Positions 36,889 to 46,579 of a stretch of DNA of 64,000 nt are shown piece after piece. Source of the DNA: Bythopirellula sp. GTDB lineage: Bacteria > Planctomycetota > Planctomycetia > Pirellulales > Lacipirellulaceae. The stretch spans positions 1 to 64,000 of the forward strand of contig JANQQA010000371.1 in assembly GCA_028285205.1 (NCBI GenBank), read 5' to 3'. Position 1 is the stretch's first letter. Each line of letters opens with the position of its first letter. The notes beneath the pieces are model-generated. The model did not search any database, was not told where the DNA came from, and saw only the letters and a program-made list of their open reading frames with translations. The position numbers were made by a program, and so were the translations under genes.

Positions 36889-38865
36889 AATCGGCTGGTC
36901 CACAGCAAGTGTGTCTCCGACGGCAGCCAACACCTCGCCGACTTTGCCATCGCGCTCGGCGTGAAGGACATTCTCCATCTTCATCGCTTCGAGAACGATC
37001 AGGCTTTGCCCCGCCTTCACTTCATCGCCCTGGCTCACTAACGACTGCGTCAACAACCCTGGCATCGGTGACAACAGGAACTTCGACATATCAGGAGGCT
37101 GCTTGACCGGCATGCAAGCGAGCAACTCCGCAGCGCGCGCGGACAGAACCATCACATCGAGTTGCGATCCCCAGTGAATCAGGCGGTACTTCATATTCCG
37201 CCGCTCTACTTGAATGCAAACTTCGTTTCCATCGATCGTCCCACGGAACAACGCCTGGCCAAATTGCCATTCGCTCAATACTTCGTAATGCTCGCCTCCG
37301 TACTCCACGACGTGCCCTGCACCGGTGTCTAGCGGCTGAACACGAACGGGATGATGAGCAGCATCCATGACAACGACCCATTTGTCCGGCACTTCGCGCT
37401 CGAATCCGGGTAACTGATCACTAATGTTGGCGGCGCGATCCATGTACCTCCGATGGATTGATGCAGCAACGACGATCAGCAACGCCGGATCGTCGTGGAC
37501 AACATCACTCGGACTAAAGCCGTTGGGGTACGCTTTGCCAATTAGCGTCGTATCGATACGGCCTTCTCGAAACCTCGCATCGTCGACGAGCGCGGCTAGA
37601 AAGCTCACGTTGTGAGATAGCCCGCGAATGCAGAACTCGTTCAGTGCACTCCGCATGTGAGCGATGGCACTGTCTCGTGTTGCTCCACGGGTCACCACTT
37701 TTGCGATCATTGGATCGTAGTGAATGGAAACTTCACTGCCTTCGTAGACGCCGGTGTCGACGCGAACGCAATCAGAGTCTGGCGGAGGCAGGTAGCGAAC
37801 GAGCCGACCGACGGACGGAAGAAAGTTTCGGAATGGATCCTCTGCGTAAACGCGAGCCTCGATCGCCCAACCTGTCACTGTCACTTCGTGTTGCGCGAGG
37901 GGTAACGGCTCCTTGGCGGCAACGCGAAGCATCATTTCAACCAGGTCGAGTCCGGTGACCAATTCAGTCACTGGATGCTCCACTTGCAAACGCGTGTTCA
38001 TTTCGAGGAAGTAGAAATTCCGTGACGCGTCGACGATGAACTCGACCGTGCCCGCCGATTGGTACTCGACGGCTTGAGCCAGCGCGACGGCCTGCTCGCC
38101 CATGGCCTTCCGTGTTGCGTCATCCAGAAACGGCGACGGTGCTTCTTCGATGACCTTTTGGTGGCGACGCTGCAGGGAACACTCCCGTTCTCCGAGGTAG
38201 ATGGTGTTTCCGTGGGAGTCGGCTAGCACTTGGATTTCGATGTGACGAGGTTCCTCGATGTACTTCTCGATGAAGACCCGTTCATCGCCAAAGGCGGTTC
38301 GAGCTTCGTTGGTCGCACGATCAAAGCCATCACGACAATCGTCGTCGTCGTAGGCAATGCGCATGCCCTTGCCACCACCGCCCGCACTCGCCTTGATCAT
38401 GACGGGATAACCGACGTCGTTGGCGATTTCCACGGCATGTTCGGCGTTCTTGATTTCGTCGGAGTAACCAGGGATCGTATTGACCGAAGCGTAGTCAGCC
38501 AACTTCTTGGAAGTGATCTTGTCGCCCATGCACCGAATCGCATGCGGCTTCGGGCCAACGAAAACGATGCCTTCGTCTTCGAGCCTGGTGGCAAACTCCG
38601 CGTTTTCTGAGAGAAAACCATAACCCGGGTGAACTGCTTGTGCTGAGGTCTCGCGGCATGCGGCGATGATTCGATCGATCGCCAAATAGCTATCGACGGC
38701 AGGAGCTGGTCCAATGCAGACGGCCTCGTCGGCCAGGGAAACATGCAACGCGTCCACATCGGCTTCGGAGTAGACAGCCACCGTCCGAATACCCATCCGG
38801 CGAGCGGTCTTCATGACGCGGCAAGCAATTTCACCACGGTTGGCAATGAGAATTTTCTCAAACAT
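36874..38865 (-). CDS. Acyl-CoA (propionyl/acetyl-CoA) carboxylase alpha subunit: biotin carboxylase plus biotin carrier
   Basis: 663 residues. ATP-grasp biotin carboxylase (1-450) with ILIANRGEIACRVMKTARRM, KASAGGGGKGMRIAYDD, EMNTRLQVEHPVTELVTGLD; a linker like that of propionyl- and methylcrotonyl-CoA carboxylases; and a C-terminal biotinyl domain where EAMKMENVL gives Lys629 as the biotin site. It carboxylates biotin with bicarbonate and ATP. The carboxyltransferase partner is immediately upstream (38887-40419), 21 bases away. Propionyl-CoA is a likely substrate given the methylmalonyl-CoA genes in the window, but sequence alone does not exclude acetyl-CoA. Convergent and overlapping with fbp. 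Confidence 0.92.
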   Translation of the reverse strand: MFEKILIANRGEIACRVMKTARRMGIRTVAVYSEADVDALHVSLADEAVCIGPAPAVDSYLAIDRIIAACRETSAQAVHPGYGFLSENAEFATRLEDEGIVFVGPKPHAIRCMGDKITSKKLADYASVNTIPGYSDEIKNAEHAVEIANDVGYPVMIKASAGGGGKGMRIAYDDDDCRDGFDRATNEARTAFGDERVFIEKYIEEPRHIEIQVLADSHGNTIYLGERECSLQRRHQKVIEEAPSPFLDDATRKAMGEQAVALAQAVEYQSAGTVEFIVDASRNFYFLEMNTRLQVEHPVTELVTGLDLVEMMLRVAAKEPLPLAQHEVTVTGWAIEARVYAEDPFRNFLPSVGRLVRYLPPPDSDCVRVDTGVYEGSEVSIHYDPMIAKVVTRGATRDSAIAHMRSALNEFCIRGLSHNVSFLAALVDDARFREGRIDTTLIGKAYPNGFSPSDVVHDDPALLIVVAASIHRRYMDRAANISDQLPGFEREVPDKWVVVMDAAHHPVRVQPLDTGAGHVVEYGGEHYEVLSEWQFGQALFRGTIDGNEVCIQVERRNMKYRLIHWGSQLDVMVLSARAAELLACMPVKQPPDMSKFLLSPMPGLLTQSLVSQGDEVKAGQSLIVLEAMKMENVLHAERDGKVGEVLAAVGDTLAVDQPILEFE

Positions 38866-38886
38866 CGGATTTCGAGTGTCAGAATT

Positions 38887-40419
38887 CTAAAGGGGGATGT
38901 TTCCGTGCTTTCGCCAGGGATTTTCGAGCTTCTTGTTTCTAAGCATCGCGAGTGACCTGCAGATACGTTGTCTGGTAAAGCGGGGACTAATCACGTCATC
39001 GATGAAACCTCGTCGACCCGCAATGAATGGATTGGCAAACTTGGAACGATACTCCTCGGTCAGTTCCGCCAGCCGTTCTTCGTTTCCCCTTTCTTCGCGG
39101 AAGATGATCTCCACGGCACCCTTGGGCCCCATCACAGCAATCTCGGCCGTTGGCCAAGCGATATTGACGTCGCCACGCAGGTGTTTGGAAGCCATCACAT
39201 CGTACGCTCCGCCGTATGCTTTTCTCGTGATCAGTGTGATCTTCGGGACAGTGGCTTCCGCGTAGGCATAGAGAAGCTTAGCACCGTGTTTGATGATGCC
39301 ACCGTATTCCTGCGCTGTACCTGGCATAAATCCGGGAACATCGACGAATGTCAGAATTGGAAAGTTAAAGGCGTCGCAGAAGCGGACGAATCGGGCTGCC
39401 TTGATCGCGGAGCGGATGTCTAAGCAGCCAGCAAGTACTAGTGGTTGATTGGCAACGATTCCGACGGGGTAACCTTCCATGCGGGCGAACCCCACAATGA
39501 TATTCTTCGCATGTTCGGGTTGAATCTCGAAGAAGTCGGTATCATCGACAATCTTGAGGATCAACTCCTTCATGTCGTATGACTTCGAAGGACTATTCGG
39601 AATCAGCGTATCTAACGACGGCTCGGCGCGATCGGCCTTATCTGGCGTTGGGCGATGTGGTGGTGCCACGCGATTGTTGGCTGGCAGATAGTTGATGAAT
39701 CTCCTCAGCATGGCTAGTGCTTCCACATCATCTTCGAAGGCCCGATCGGCGACGCCCGATTTCGTGGAATGCGTCAACGCGCCGCCCAGTTCCTCATGCG
39801 TCACTTCCTCGTGCGTGACCGTCTTTACCACATCCGGTCCTGTGACAAACATGTAAGAACTATCTTTGACCATGAAAATGAAATCAGTCATCGCCGGAGA
39901 ATAGACGGCTCCCCCGGCACACGGGCCCATGATCAGAGAAATCTGCGGCACAACTCCCGAGGCCAGCACATTGCGCTGAAAGACATCTGCATACCCGCCC
40001 AAGGATGCAACTCCCTCTTGAATGCGAGCACCCCCCGAGTCGTTGAGGCCCACGACTGGCGCGCCGACCTTCATCGCGTGGTCCATGATCTTGCAGATCT
40101 TCTCTGCATGGGCCTCCGACAATGATCCACCAAAGACCGTGAAGTCCTGGCTAAACACGAATACAACACGGCCATTGACCGTGCCATAGCCGGTAACTAC
40201 TCCATCGCCGGGGATCGTTTCACCACCCATGCCGAAATCGGAGCAGCGATGCTCAACGAACATATCCCATTCTTCAAAGGTCCCGGGATCGAGCAGTAGC
40301 TCGATCCGCTCGCGCGCCGTTAGCTTGCCTTTCTGATGTTGCTTGTCGATTCGCGGCTGACCGCCTCCGAGGTGCGCTGCGGCGCGTTTCTGTTCCAATT
40401 TGCGGATAATGTCTTGCAT
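38887..40419 (-). CDS. Acyl-CoA carboxylase beta subunit (carboxyltransferase)
   Basis: About 510 residues from ATG 40419 ([20 protein letters not shown], a typical family start); an in-frame opening to 40578 has no family resemblance. Carboxyltransferase signatures: [80 protein letters not shown] and [20 protein letters not shown]. It transfers the carboxyl from biotin to propionyl- or acetyl-CoA. In an operon with the biotin subunit (36874). A second, different copy of this family starts at 63773. No sigma-54 promoter was found upstream. Confidence 0.93.
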   Translation of the reverse strand: MQDIIRKLEQKRAAAHLGGGQPRIDKQHQKGKLTARERIELLLDPGTFEEWDMFVEHRCSDFGMGGETIPGDGVVTGYGTVNGRVVFVFSQDFTVFGGSLSEAHAEKICKIMDHAMKVGAPVVGLNDSGGARIQEGVASLGGYADVFQRNVLASGVVPQISLIMGPCAGGAVYSPAMTDFIFMVKDSSYMFVTGPDVVKTVTHEEVTHEELGGALTHSTKSGVADRAFEDDVEALAMLRRFINYLPANNRVAPPHRPTPDKADRAEPSLDTLIPNSPSKSYDMKELILKIVDDTDFFEIQPEHAKNIIVGFARMEGYPVGIVANQPLVLAGCLDIRSAIKAARFVRFCDAFNFPILTFVDVPGFMPGTAQEYGGIIKHGAKLLYAYAEATVPKITLITRKAYGGAYDVMASKHLRGDVNIAWPTAEIAVMGPKGAVEIIFREERGNEERLAELTEEYRSKFANPFIAGRRGFIDDVISPRFTRQRICRSLAMLRNKKLENPWRKHGNIPL

Positions 40420-40639
40420 GGTAAGTTCAATTGAGTGGCGTTGAGCGTTGTTCGGTCCAACTTGTTGCCCGAGGCCACAATCGTTGGTGTGCTGAGGAGC
40501 TAACGGCAAGTCCAATATGGCCAGCCTTAATCGACATCGCCTCGACTCCGCGTGGCGAAAGATGGTCTCTTGCTGCAAACGTCGAGCTATCTGGCACTAA
40601 CGGTTCCTTTCCATCGGCAAGCCGCAGATCATTGTATCG

Positions 40640-41659
40640 TTAGTGGGGCATTTGATTATCGAGTGTATACGACGTAAGTGCCTTCATGTAGTTGGCCCGC
40701 TCCAACGTCCCTGGATTGGGGCTATTCTTACGACTCATGCTTCCCTTAAGTTGATCGATTGATTCGTATTCGTTCTCTTCCATCCAGTGTACGACATCAT
40801 CGATAATGGTGCTTAAGTGTTCCGAGCCCTTCATCAATAGAATACTGGCCAACATGAGCACATCCGCCCCGGCAAGCAGCATCTTCACGGCGCCTTCCAT
40901 GCGATGGATGCCACTGGTCGCGGCTAGCGAGGCCTGCACCTGATCCTTTAAAACTGCCAACCAACGGATCGGAATCCTCGCTTCATGCCGATTGCTCAGC
41001 ACGAGATCTGGCTTGAACTCAAGCGACTCCAAATCGATGTCGGCTTCTAAATAGCGGTTGAAAAGCACCAAGCCGTCTGCTCCGGCAGTGACAAGCCGCT
41101 GGGCAAAATGCGGCAGACTGGTAAAGTTCTGGCCAATCTTTATGGCAATTGGGACCGAAACCGAGTCCTTCACTGCTGCCACGAGATCGACGTATTGCTG
41201 TTCGACATCGGCGGCGGTCAGGTCGGGTTCTGTCGGGATGAAGTAGATATTCAGCTCAAGCGCGTCCGCGCCCGCTTCCTCGATCGCCTTGGCATACCGT
41301 ACCCACCCACCGTTGGAGGATCCATTTAGACTGCCGATGATGGGAATGTCGACTGCTTGCTTGGCGGCCGCCAAGTGATCCAGATACTCAGACGGTCCCG
41401 TCCTGAAATTTTGATATTCAGGAAAGTGAGAGAGCGACTCGGCAAAGGACTCGGCCTGATAGTCGTAGAGTCGCGCCAGCTCTAATTCTTCGTGTTCAAT
41501 TTGTTCTTCAAATAAGGACGGCAAAACGGCCAACGACGCCCCCGCCTCCTCGAGACGCTTTAAGTTATCAAGGTCTCCTGTAAGAGGCGAACAGGCGGCA
41601 GCAGCAAAAGGATTCTTCAATCGAATGCCGAGGTAGCTTGTGCTAAGGTCGACCGTCAT
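40640..41659 (-). CDS. Dihydroorotate dehydrogenase-like protein linked to PFOR
   Basis: 339 residues, a TIM-barrel of the dihydroorotate-dehydrogenase superfamily: MTVDLSTSYLGIRLKNPFAA, GSLNGSSNGGWVRYAKAIEE, PIAIKIGQNFTSLPHFAQRL and GADGLVLFNRYLEADIDLES. It belongs to the branch that accompanies nifJ in many bacteria rather than to PyrD; its substrate is not known, although flavin-dependent electron transfer is likely. It starts 6 bases after the PFOR stop on the same strand, so the two are co-transcribed and probably co-translated. Confidence 0.85.
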   Translation of the reverse strand: MTVDLSTSYLGIRLKNPFAAAACSPLTGDLDNLKRLEEAGASLAVLPSLFEEQIEHEELELARLYDYQAESFAESLSHFPEYQNFRTGPSEYLDHLAAAKQAVDIPIIGSLNGSSNGGWVRYAKAIEEAGADALELNIYFIPTEPDLTAADVEQQYVDLVAAVKDSVSVPIAIKIGQNFTSLPHFAQRLVTAGADGLVLFNRYLEADIDLESLEFKPDLVLSNRHEARIPIRWLAVLKDQVQASLAATSGIHRMEGAVKMLLAGADVLMLASILLMKGSEHLSTIIDDVVHWMEENEYESIDQLKGSMSRKNSPNPGTLERANYMKALTSYTLDNQMPH

Positions 41660-41665
41660 AACTTG

Positions 41666-44600
41666 CTATACTCCTGACTCTTCGAATCCCTCAGAGAGTT
41701 CACGTTCGACACCGGCCATCTGTTCGTAGTAGTGCCATTGATCGTCGATGTCTCGCTGTGCTAGATCGAACAAGTACTCGGCGTGCTCGGGGTTGGTGCG
41801 GGCGAGCATCGCGAATCGGGCCTCTTTCATGGCGAGCTCTTTAAACGGTTTCGTTGGTTTGCGGCAATCGAGCCGGAATGGCCGTTTCCCGGCATGTGCC
41901 TCGCGTGGGTCGTAGCGATACAACGGCCAGAAGCCCGTCTGCACGATCTCCTTTTGATGCGTCATCGAGGTGCTCATGTCGATGCCGTGTGCGATGCAGT
42001 GGCTGTAAGCGAGAATCAATGACGGACCCGGATACGATTCCGCCTCGCTAAAGACGCGAACCGTTTGAGCTGGATTTGACCCCATTGCCACTTGAGCCAC
42101 GTACACATTGCCGTACGAGACGGCGAGCATGCCGAGGTCTTTCTTGCGGGCGGGTTTGCCCCCGGCCGCAAACTTCGCGACGGCTGCCCGAGGAGTTGCC
42201 TTTGACATTTGGCCGCCGGTATTTGAGTAGACGCCCGTATCCAGCACGAGAATATTTACGTCGCGACCCGTGGTCAGTACGTGGTCTAATCCACCGAATC
42301 CGATGTCGTAGGCCCATCCATCGCCGCCGACAATCCAGACGCTCCGATTCACCAGCACATCAGCGATTGCAGACAGCGTGCCGGCTGCCTGGGTTGCAGA
42401 GCCATCCGCACGAGCTAACCGCGAACGCAGCTCGGCGATACGCTCCCGCTGACGCTGGATCGAGGCCTCGTCGGAGACACCTCCCTGCAATAGCTCCTCC
42501 ACCAGCGGCTCACCGACTTCTGTGGCCAAGTCACGCAACAAGCTCTCGGCGTAATCTCGCTTCTGGTCGAGCGCCAGTCGCAGACCCAGCCCAAATTCGG
42601 CGTTGTCTTCAAACAGCGAGTTAATCCACGTAGGACCGCGCCCGTCTTCGTTCGTGCTCCACGGAGTCGTGGGAAGGTTGCCACCGTAGATGGATGAGCA
42701 ACCAGTGGCATTGGCAATCAGCGTGCGGTCACCGAAGAGTTGACTCATCAGTTTTAGGTACGGAGTTTCGCCGCATCCAGCGCACGCACCTGAGAACTCA
42801 AACAGCGGCTGCAGTAGCTGCGTGCCCTTCACCGTATCAGTCTTTGCCAGAGTGCGGTCGAGTTCAGGCAAATCTAGGAAGAAGTCAAAATTGGCTCGCT
42901 CGCGCTCAAGATGCTCGAGCTTCGGCTCCATATTGATCGCCTTGTGCTTAGCCACTTCTTTGCTCTTCGCAGGGCAAACATCTACGCAGACACCGCAGCC
43001 CGTGCAATCGTCTGGAGCAACCTGAATAGTCATCTGGTAGTCGGGCAGATCTTTGCCCTTCCACGACCGAGATAAGAAGCCGTTTGGAGCATCGGCACAC
43101 GATGCGGGCAGATAAGTCTTGGAGCGGATCGCAGCATGTGGGCAGACGAGCGCGCAGAGACCGCACTCGATGCAGATATCCGGATCCCAGATTGGGATTT
43201 CCTGGGCGATACTCCGTTTTTCAATGCAGGCTGTTCCGGTTGGAAACGACCCATCAACAGGCAAGGCACTGACCGGCAATAAATCGCCGCGCCCATCCAG
43301 CAGCATTGAAGTCACGCGTTTGACGAAGTCGTTGTCGTGACTTGCAACTGGCGGAAGGCGGTGTGTTTTGCTCGAAACTTTCGCAGGCACTTCGACTTCG
43401 TGAAGTGCGTCGAGCGCCGCGTCCACGGCTGCGAAGTTGCGCCGTAGAATGGCCTCGCCGCGATTGCCATAGGTTTTGCGAATGGCTGACTTAATGTGTT
43501 CAATCGCTTCTTCGCGCGGTAGCACACCACATAGCGCGAAGAAACAAGTCTGCATGATCGTATTGATTCGCGTTCCCATTTCGGCCTGCCGAGCCACATG
43601 AAGGGCGTCAATCACGTAGAACTTGAGTTCTTTCTCGATTATCTGCTCCTGTATCTCAGCAGGAAGGTGGTCCCATACCTCCGAGGGACCGTAGGTGCTG
43701 TTGAGCAGAAAAGTCGCGCCAGGCTGAGCAATCTTAAGTACATCGATGCGCTCAAGAAAATTGAACTGATGGCAGGCGACAAAATTCGCGCGCTCGATGA
43801 GATAGCTGGAGTTGATTGGTCGGGGGCTAAATCGAAGGTGCGAAACTGTGACCGAGCCCGCCTTCTTCGAATCGTAGACGAAGTAACCCTGCGAATACAT
43901 CGGTGTGTTTTCGCCGATGATCTTCACGGAGTTTTTGCTTGCACCGACGGTGCCGTCGCTTCCCAAGCCGTAGAACACCGCACGCGTGACGTCGTCACCC
44001 TCCGTTGAGAATTCTGGATCCCATTTGAGGCTGAGGTGCGTCACGTCATCGATAATACCAATCGTGAAATGTCGTTGGGGCTCGTCCGCGTCCAATTCTT
44101 GGTACACGCGCGCCGCCATCGCTGGAGTAAACTCCTTGGAGGAGAGCCCATAGCGTCCGCCGATCAGGGCCTCGCACTGATGCAGACGGTTGCCCTCGGC
44201 TAGTGCCGTGAGCACATCTTGGTACAGCGGCTCGCCAATTGCACCAGGTTCCTTCGTGCGATCGAGTGCAGCGATTCGCTTGGCGGTCTTCGGAAGCGTG
44301 GCGAGGAGTGCTGCCGCATCGAAGGGACGGTAGAGTCGGACTTTTATCAGGCCAACTCTCTCTCCCTCAGCAAGCAGCCGCTCCACGGCCTCTTCAACGG
44401 CGCCCGCCCCAGACCCCATCATGACGATCACGCGCTCTGCATCCGGTGCGCCAACGTAATCGAACAGGCTGTACTGACGCCCCGAAAGCTTGGCAAAACT
44501 ATCCATGGTTTGCTGAACGATGCCGGGGACATCCAAGTAAAACGGATTCGCAGCCTCTCTTGCTTGGAAGAATACGTCTGGATTCTGGGCTGTTCCGCGC

Positions 44601-45259
44601 AAGACGGGGCGATCAGGATCCATGGCTCGATCCCGATGTTCCTGCACCAATTGCTCGTCGATCATCTCTCGAATTTGATCCGGAGAGATTAGCGAAATCT
44701 TGTTGACCTCGTGGGAGGTACGGAAGCCGTCGAAGAAATGTACAAAGGGTACACGTGACTTTAGCGTGGCGGCATGGGAGATCATCGCTAAGTCATGCGC
44801 CTCTTGCACAGAACCGGCAGCGAGCATCGCCCACCCGGCTTGTCGCACGGCCATCACATCGCTGTGGTCTCCGAAGATGGAGAGCGCATGCGTGGCGATA
44901 CTACGAGCGGCGATATGAAAAACAGCCGGCAGGAGTTCGCCAGCAATCTTGTACATATTCGGGATCATTAGCAACAATCCCTGAGATGCGGTGAAAGTGG
45001 TCGTCAACGCGCCAGCCTGAAGTGAGCCATGAATCGCGCCAGCAGCTCCAGCTTCACTCTGCATTTCGATAACATCCGGAACGGTTCCGAAGATGTTATT
45101 GCGCGATTGTGACGACCACTTGTCAGACAATTCGCCCATGGGCGACGCTGGCGTGATGGGATAAATCGCGATTACTTCATTCGTCTGATGGGCGATGTAG
45201 GCCGCAGCCTCATTGCCGTCGATCGTAACAAACTTAGCCGACTCCACGTTTCGACCCAT
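41666..45259 (-). CDS. nifJ: Pyruvate:ferredoxin (flavodoxin) oxidoreductase
   Basis: 1197 residues, the full single-chain length. Domains in order: pyrimidine-binding (IAIYPITPASPMGELSDKWS), transketolase C-like, gamma part, a two-[4Fe-4S] ferredoxin module (CIECGLCALVCPH and CTGCGVCVDVCPAKS), and a ThDP domain (ACAGCGETPYLKLMSQLFGD, GGDGWAYDIGFGGLDHVLTT). It converts pyruvate and CoA to acetyl-CoA, CO2 and reduced ferredoxin, an oxygen-sensitive route used when oxygen is low. ATG 45259 has AAAGG directly against it, so GTG 45247 is an alternative start. Downstream is the DHOD-like gene. The gap to the phasin gene (45405) has a possible sigma-70 promoter. Confidence 0.96.
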   Translation of the reverse strand: MGRNVESAKFVTIDGNEAAAYIAHQTNEVIAIYPITPASPMGELSDKWSSQSRNNIFGTVPDVIEMQSEAGAAGAIHGSLQAGALTTTFTASQGLLLMIPNMYKIAGELLPAVFHIAARSIATHALSIFGDHSDVMAVRQAGWAMLAAGSVQEAHDLAMISHAATLKSRVPFVHFFDGFRTSHEVNKISLISPDQIREMIDEQLVQEHRDRAMDPDRPVLRGTAQNPDVFFQAREAANPFYLDVPGIVQQTMDSFAKLSGRQYSLFDYVGAPDAERVIVMMGSGAGAVEEAVERLLAEGERVGLIKVRLYRPFDAAALLATLPKTAKRIAALDRTKEPGAIGEPLYQDVLTALAEGNRLHQCEALIGGRYGLSSKEFTPAMAARVYQELDADEPQRHFTIGIIDDVTHLSLKWDPEFSTEGDDVTRAVFYGLGSDGTVGASKNSVKIIGENTPMYSQGYFVYDSKKAGSVTVSHLRFSPRPINSSYLIERANFVACHQFNFLERIDVLKIAQPGATFLLNSTYGPSEVWDHLPAEIQEQIIEKELKFYVIDALHVARQAEMGTRINTIMQTCFFALCGVLPREEAIEHIKSAIRKTYGNRGEAILRRNFAAVDAALDALHEVEVPAKVSSKTHRLPPVASHDNDFVKRVTSMLLDGRGDLLPVSALPVDGSFPTGTACIEKRSIAQEIPIWDPDICIECGLCALVCPHAAIRSKTYLPASCADAPNGFLSRSWKGKDLPDYQMTIQVAPDDCTGCGVCVDVCPAKSKEVAKHKAINMEPKLEHLERERANFDFFLDLPELDRTLAKTDTVKGTQLLQPLFEFSGACAGCGETPYLKLMSQLFGDRTLIANATGCSSIYGGNLPTTPWSTNEDGRGPTWINSLFEDNAEFGLGLRLALDQKRDYAESLLRDLATEVGEPLVEELLQGGVSDEASIQRQRERIAELRSRLARADGSATQAAGTLSAIADVLVNRSVWIVGGDGWAYDIGFGGLDHVLTTGRDVNILVLDTGVYSNTGGQMSKATPRAAVAKFAAGGKPARKKDLGMLAVSYGNVYVAQVAMGSNPAQTVRVFSEAESYPGPSLILAYSHCIAHGIDMSTSMTHQKEIVQTGFWPLYRYDPREAHAGKRPFRLDCRKPTKPFKELAMKEARFAMLARTNPEHAEYLFDLAQRDIDDQWHYYEQMAGVERELSEGFEESGV

Positions 45260-45316
45260 CCTTTGCCGTTGTCAATTCCACGAACAGAGCGACTGATCAT
45301 CCAAATGCTGCTCGAC

Positions 45317-45345
45317 ATTCGATTACTCTAAGGCCGACATGTCAA
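45317..45345 (-). promoter_or_regulatory. Possible sigma-70 promoter of nifJ
   Basis: Minus strand TTGACA, 17 bases, TCGAAT (4 of 6 to TATAAT), within an inverted repeat GTCAA-N5-TTGAC (45341-45355) that could be an operator. I saw no sigma-54 promoter here. Confidence 0.3.
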
Positions 45346-45404
45346 GTCAGTTGACGATCAGCAACAGGGGTTTGAAAACCACCGCAGCAGCTACGCGACA
45401 GTGA

Positions 45405-45842
45405 TCATGCCGTTGCCTTCGTTGCAAATTCGCTCCACTTATTTGCGGCATCCTGAAACTCTTTCATCTGTGATTCAGAAATGTCGCGGACGCATTCAAG
45501 AGTCTTCCGCATGAACGTTTCTGCTCTCTCACGGAATTCCTCGGGATTACTCGACTCGGCAACGCGAAGCGCTTCCTCAAGTGAATCAAGTGATGCCTGG
45601 TATTGTTGATTGAGGGCTTCACGATGCTTGTTGGCCAAGTCGGAAATCGTGGTTGTCCACTGTTTTTGAAAATCTCGGACTTTGTCGAGCCAAGCCGCTT
45701 GCGGCGTGGGGAAGCCGGGCCACAACGCACCCCATTGCTGAAACAGTTCTTGTTGCATCTTGAGGTTTGATTCTGCGGCGCGCTGCATGTTCTTGAAGAC
45801 TTCTTCGTAGATCGTCGACACGTTCTCAGCTTTGGTGGCCAT
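45405..45842 (-). CDS. Phasin-family PHA granule protein
   Basis: 145 residues, almost wholly amphipathic helix, with no cysteine-rich or enzymatic motif. VFKNMQRAAESNLKMQQELF then QWGALWPGFPTPQAAWLDKV and FQKQWTTTISDLANKHREAL are the phasin pattern (helices with Phe/Trp every seven or so). The same pattern opens the fusion protein at 46580-47803. Phasins coat polyhydroxyalkanoate granules and set their size and number. TAGGAGATA supports the start. It is divergent from phaR, with the direct repeats TGCATTTGCG in between. Confidence 0.88.
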   Translation of the reverse strand: MATKAENVSTIYEEVFKNMQRAAESNLKMQQELFQQWGALWPGFPTPQAAWLDKVRDFQKQWTTTISDLANKHREALNQQYQASLDSLEEALRVAESSNPEEFRERAETFMRKTLECVRDISESQMKEFQDAANKWSEFATKATA

Positions 45843-45951
45843 GATCTTATCTCCTACTTGCGTGGTTGGTCGTCGGAGTTTGTTTGGCCCCGACTCACTA
45901 GCGTTACGTAAATTCTATGCCTTCACCGGCCAGAAAGCAACGCATAATTGC

Positions 45952-45961
45952 TGCATTTGCG
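45952..45961. repeat. TGCATTTGCG repeat, copy 1 (possible PhaR site)
   Basis: First of two identical 10-base copies, 80 bases apart, in the phasin-phaR divergent gap. PhaR repressors bind TGC/GCA-rich sites, so these are candidate operators (inference). Confidence 0.45.
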
Positions 45962-46031
45962 AGAAAATAAAATAATCTACAATTGTAAGCTAAAATTTGA
46001 ATTAAAGTGGAAATAATTGAGCAATCTATAT

Positions 46032-46041
46032 TGCATTTGCG
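46032..46041. repeat. TGCATTTGCG repeat, copy 2 (possible PhaR site)
   Basis: Second identical copy, 36 bases before the phaR start; the stretch 45960-46030 between the copies is markedly AT-rich and may hold the promoters. Confidence 0.45.
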
Positions 46042-46077
46042 CTATGGCCGCGGTATAACGTTGTTGGAGGTTTCGCC

Positions 46078-46572
46078 ATGCAAAACGGCCCAATACAAAT
46101 CAAGCGTTATCCCAATCGTCGCTACTACGCACGCCATACGAGCAAGTACGTTTCTTTGCAGGAAATTGAGAAGCTGATTGACGGAGGTCAGACGGTAGAG
46201 ATCCGCGATAGCCAAACTGGCGAAGACCTGACTCGATCGGTGTTGACGCAAATCATCACAGACCGCCAGCCGGAGAAAATGGATCTGTTTCCGACTGACA
46301 TGCTCCATTTCATCGTTCGCTCTAATGACGTGATGTCCAGTTTCCTTCGCGACTATTTTCGACATTCGTTGACCTATCTGGATTACCTTCAGCAGCACAG
46401 TCCGGCAAAGCAAAGCTTGGCCCAGCCGATGCACTGGGCCAAACTCTGGCTTGATTCCATTGCACCCTCTCCTAAAAAGGAATCGCCGCGAAAGCAGGAG
46501 CCGGCTGAACTCACTTCGCGAATAGAAGAATTGGAGCAACGCATCAAGCAACTCGAATCCAACGGGCACTAG
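46078..46572 (+). CDS. phaR: PHA synthesis repressor PhaR
   Basis: 164 residues. N-terminal PHB/PHA accumulation DNA-binding domain (5-65): IQIKRYPNRRYYARHTSKYV, SLQEIEKLIDGGQTVEIRDS, GEDLTRSVLTQIITDRQPEK. The remainder (about 75-125) is the PHB-binding part, then a Lys/Glu-rich coiled end (SRIEELEQRIKQLESNGH). PhaR represses phasin genes until PHA granules appear and titrate it. GGAGG eight bases upstream supports the start. Divergent from phasin 45405 and convergent with the phasin-SDR gene, 7 bases between stops. Confidence 0.93.
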   Translation: MQNGPIQIKRYPNRRYYARHTSKYVSLQEIEKLIDGGQTVEIRDSQTGEDLTRSVLTQIITDRQPEKMDLFPTDMLHFIVRSNDVMSSFLRDYFRHSLTYLDYLQQHSPAKQSLAQPMHWAKLWLDSIAPSPKKESPRKQEPAELTSRIEELEQRIKQLESNGH

Positions 46573-46579
46573 CCGGCCG

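Noticed and set aside
40640-41659. pyrD (pyrimidine synthesis)
   Set aside because: The sequence belongs to the branch linked to PFOR and is 6 bases from nifJ; no pyrimidine genes are near.
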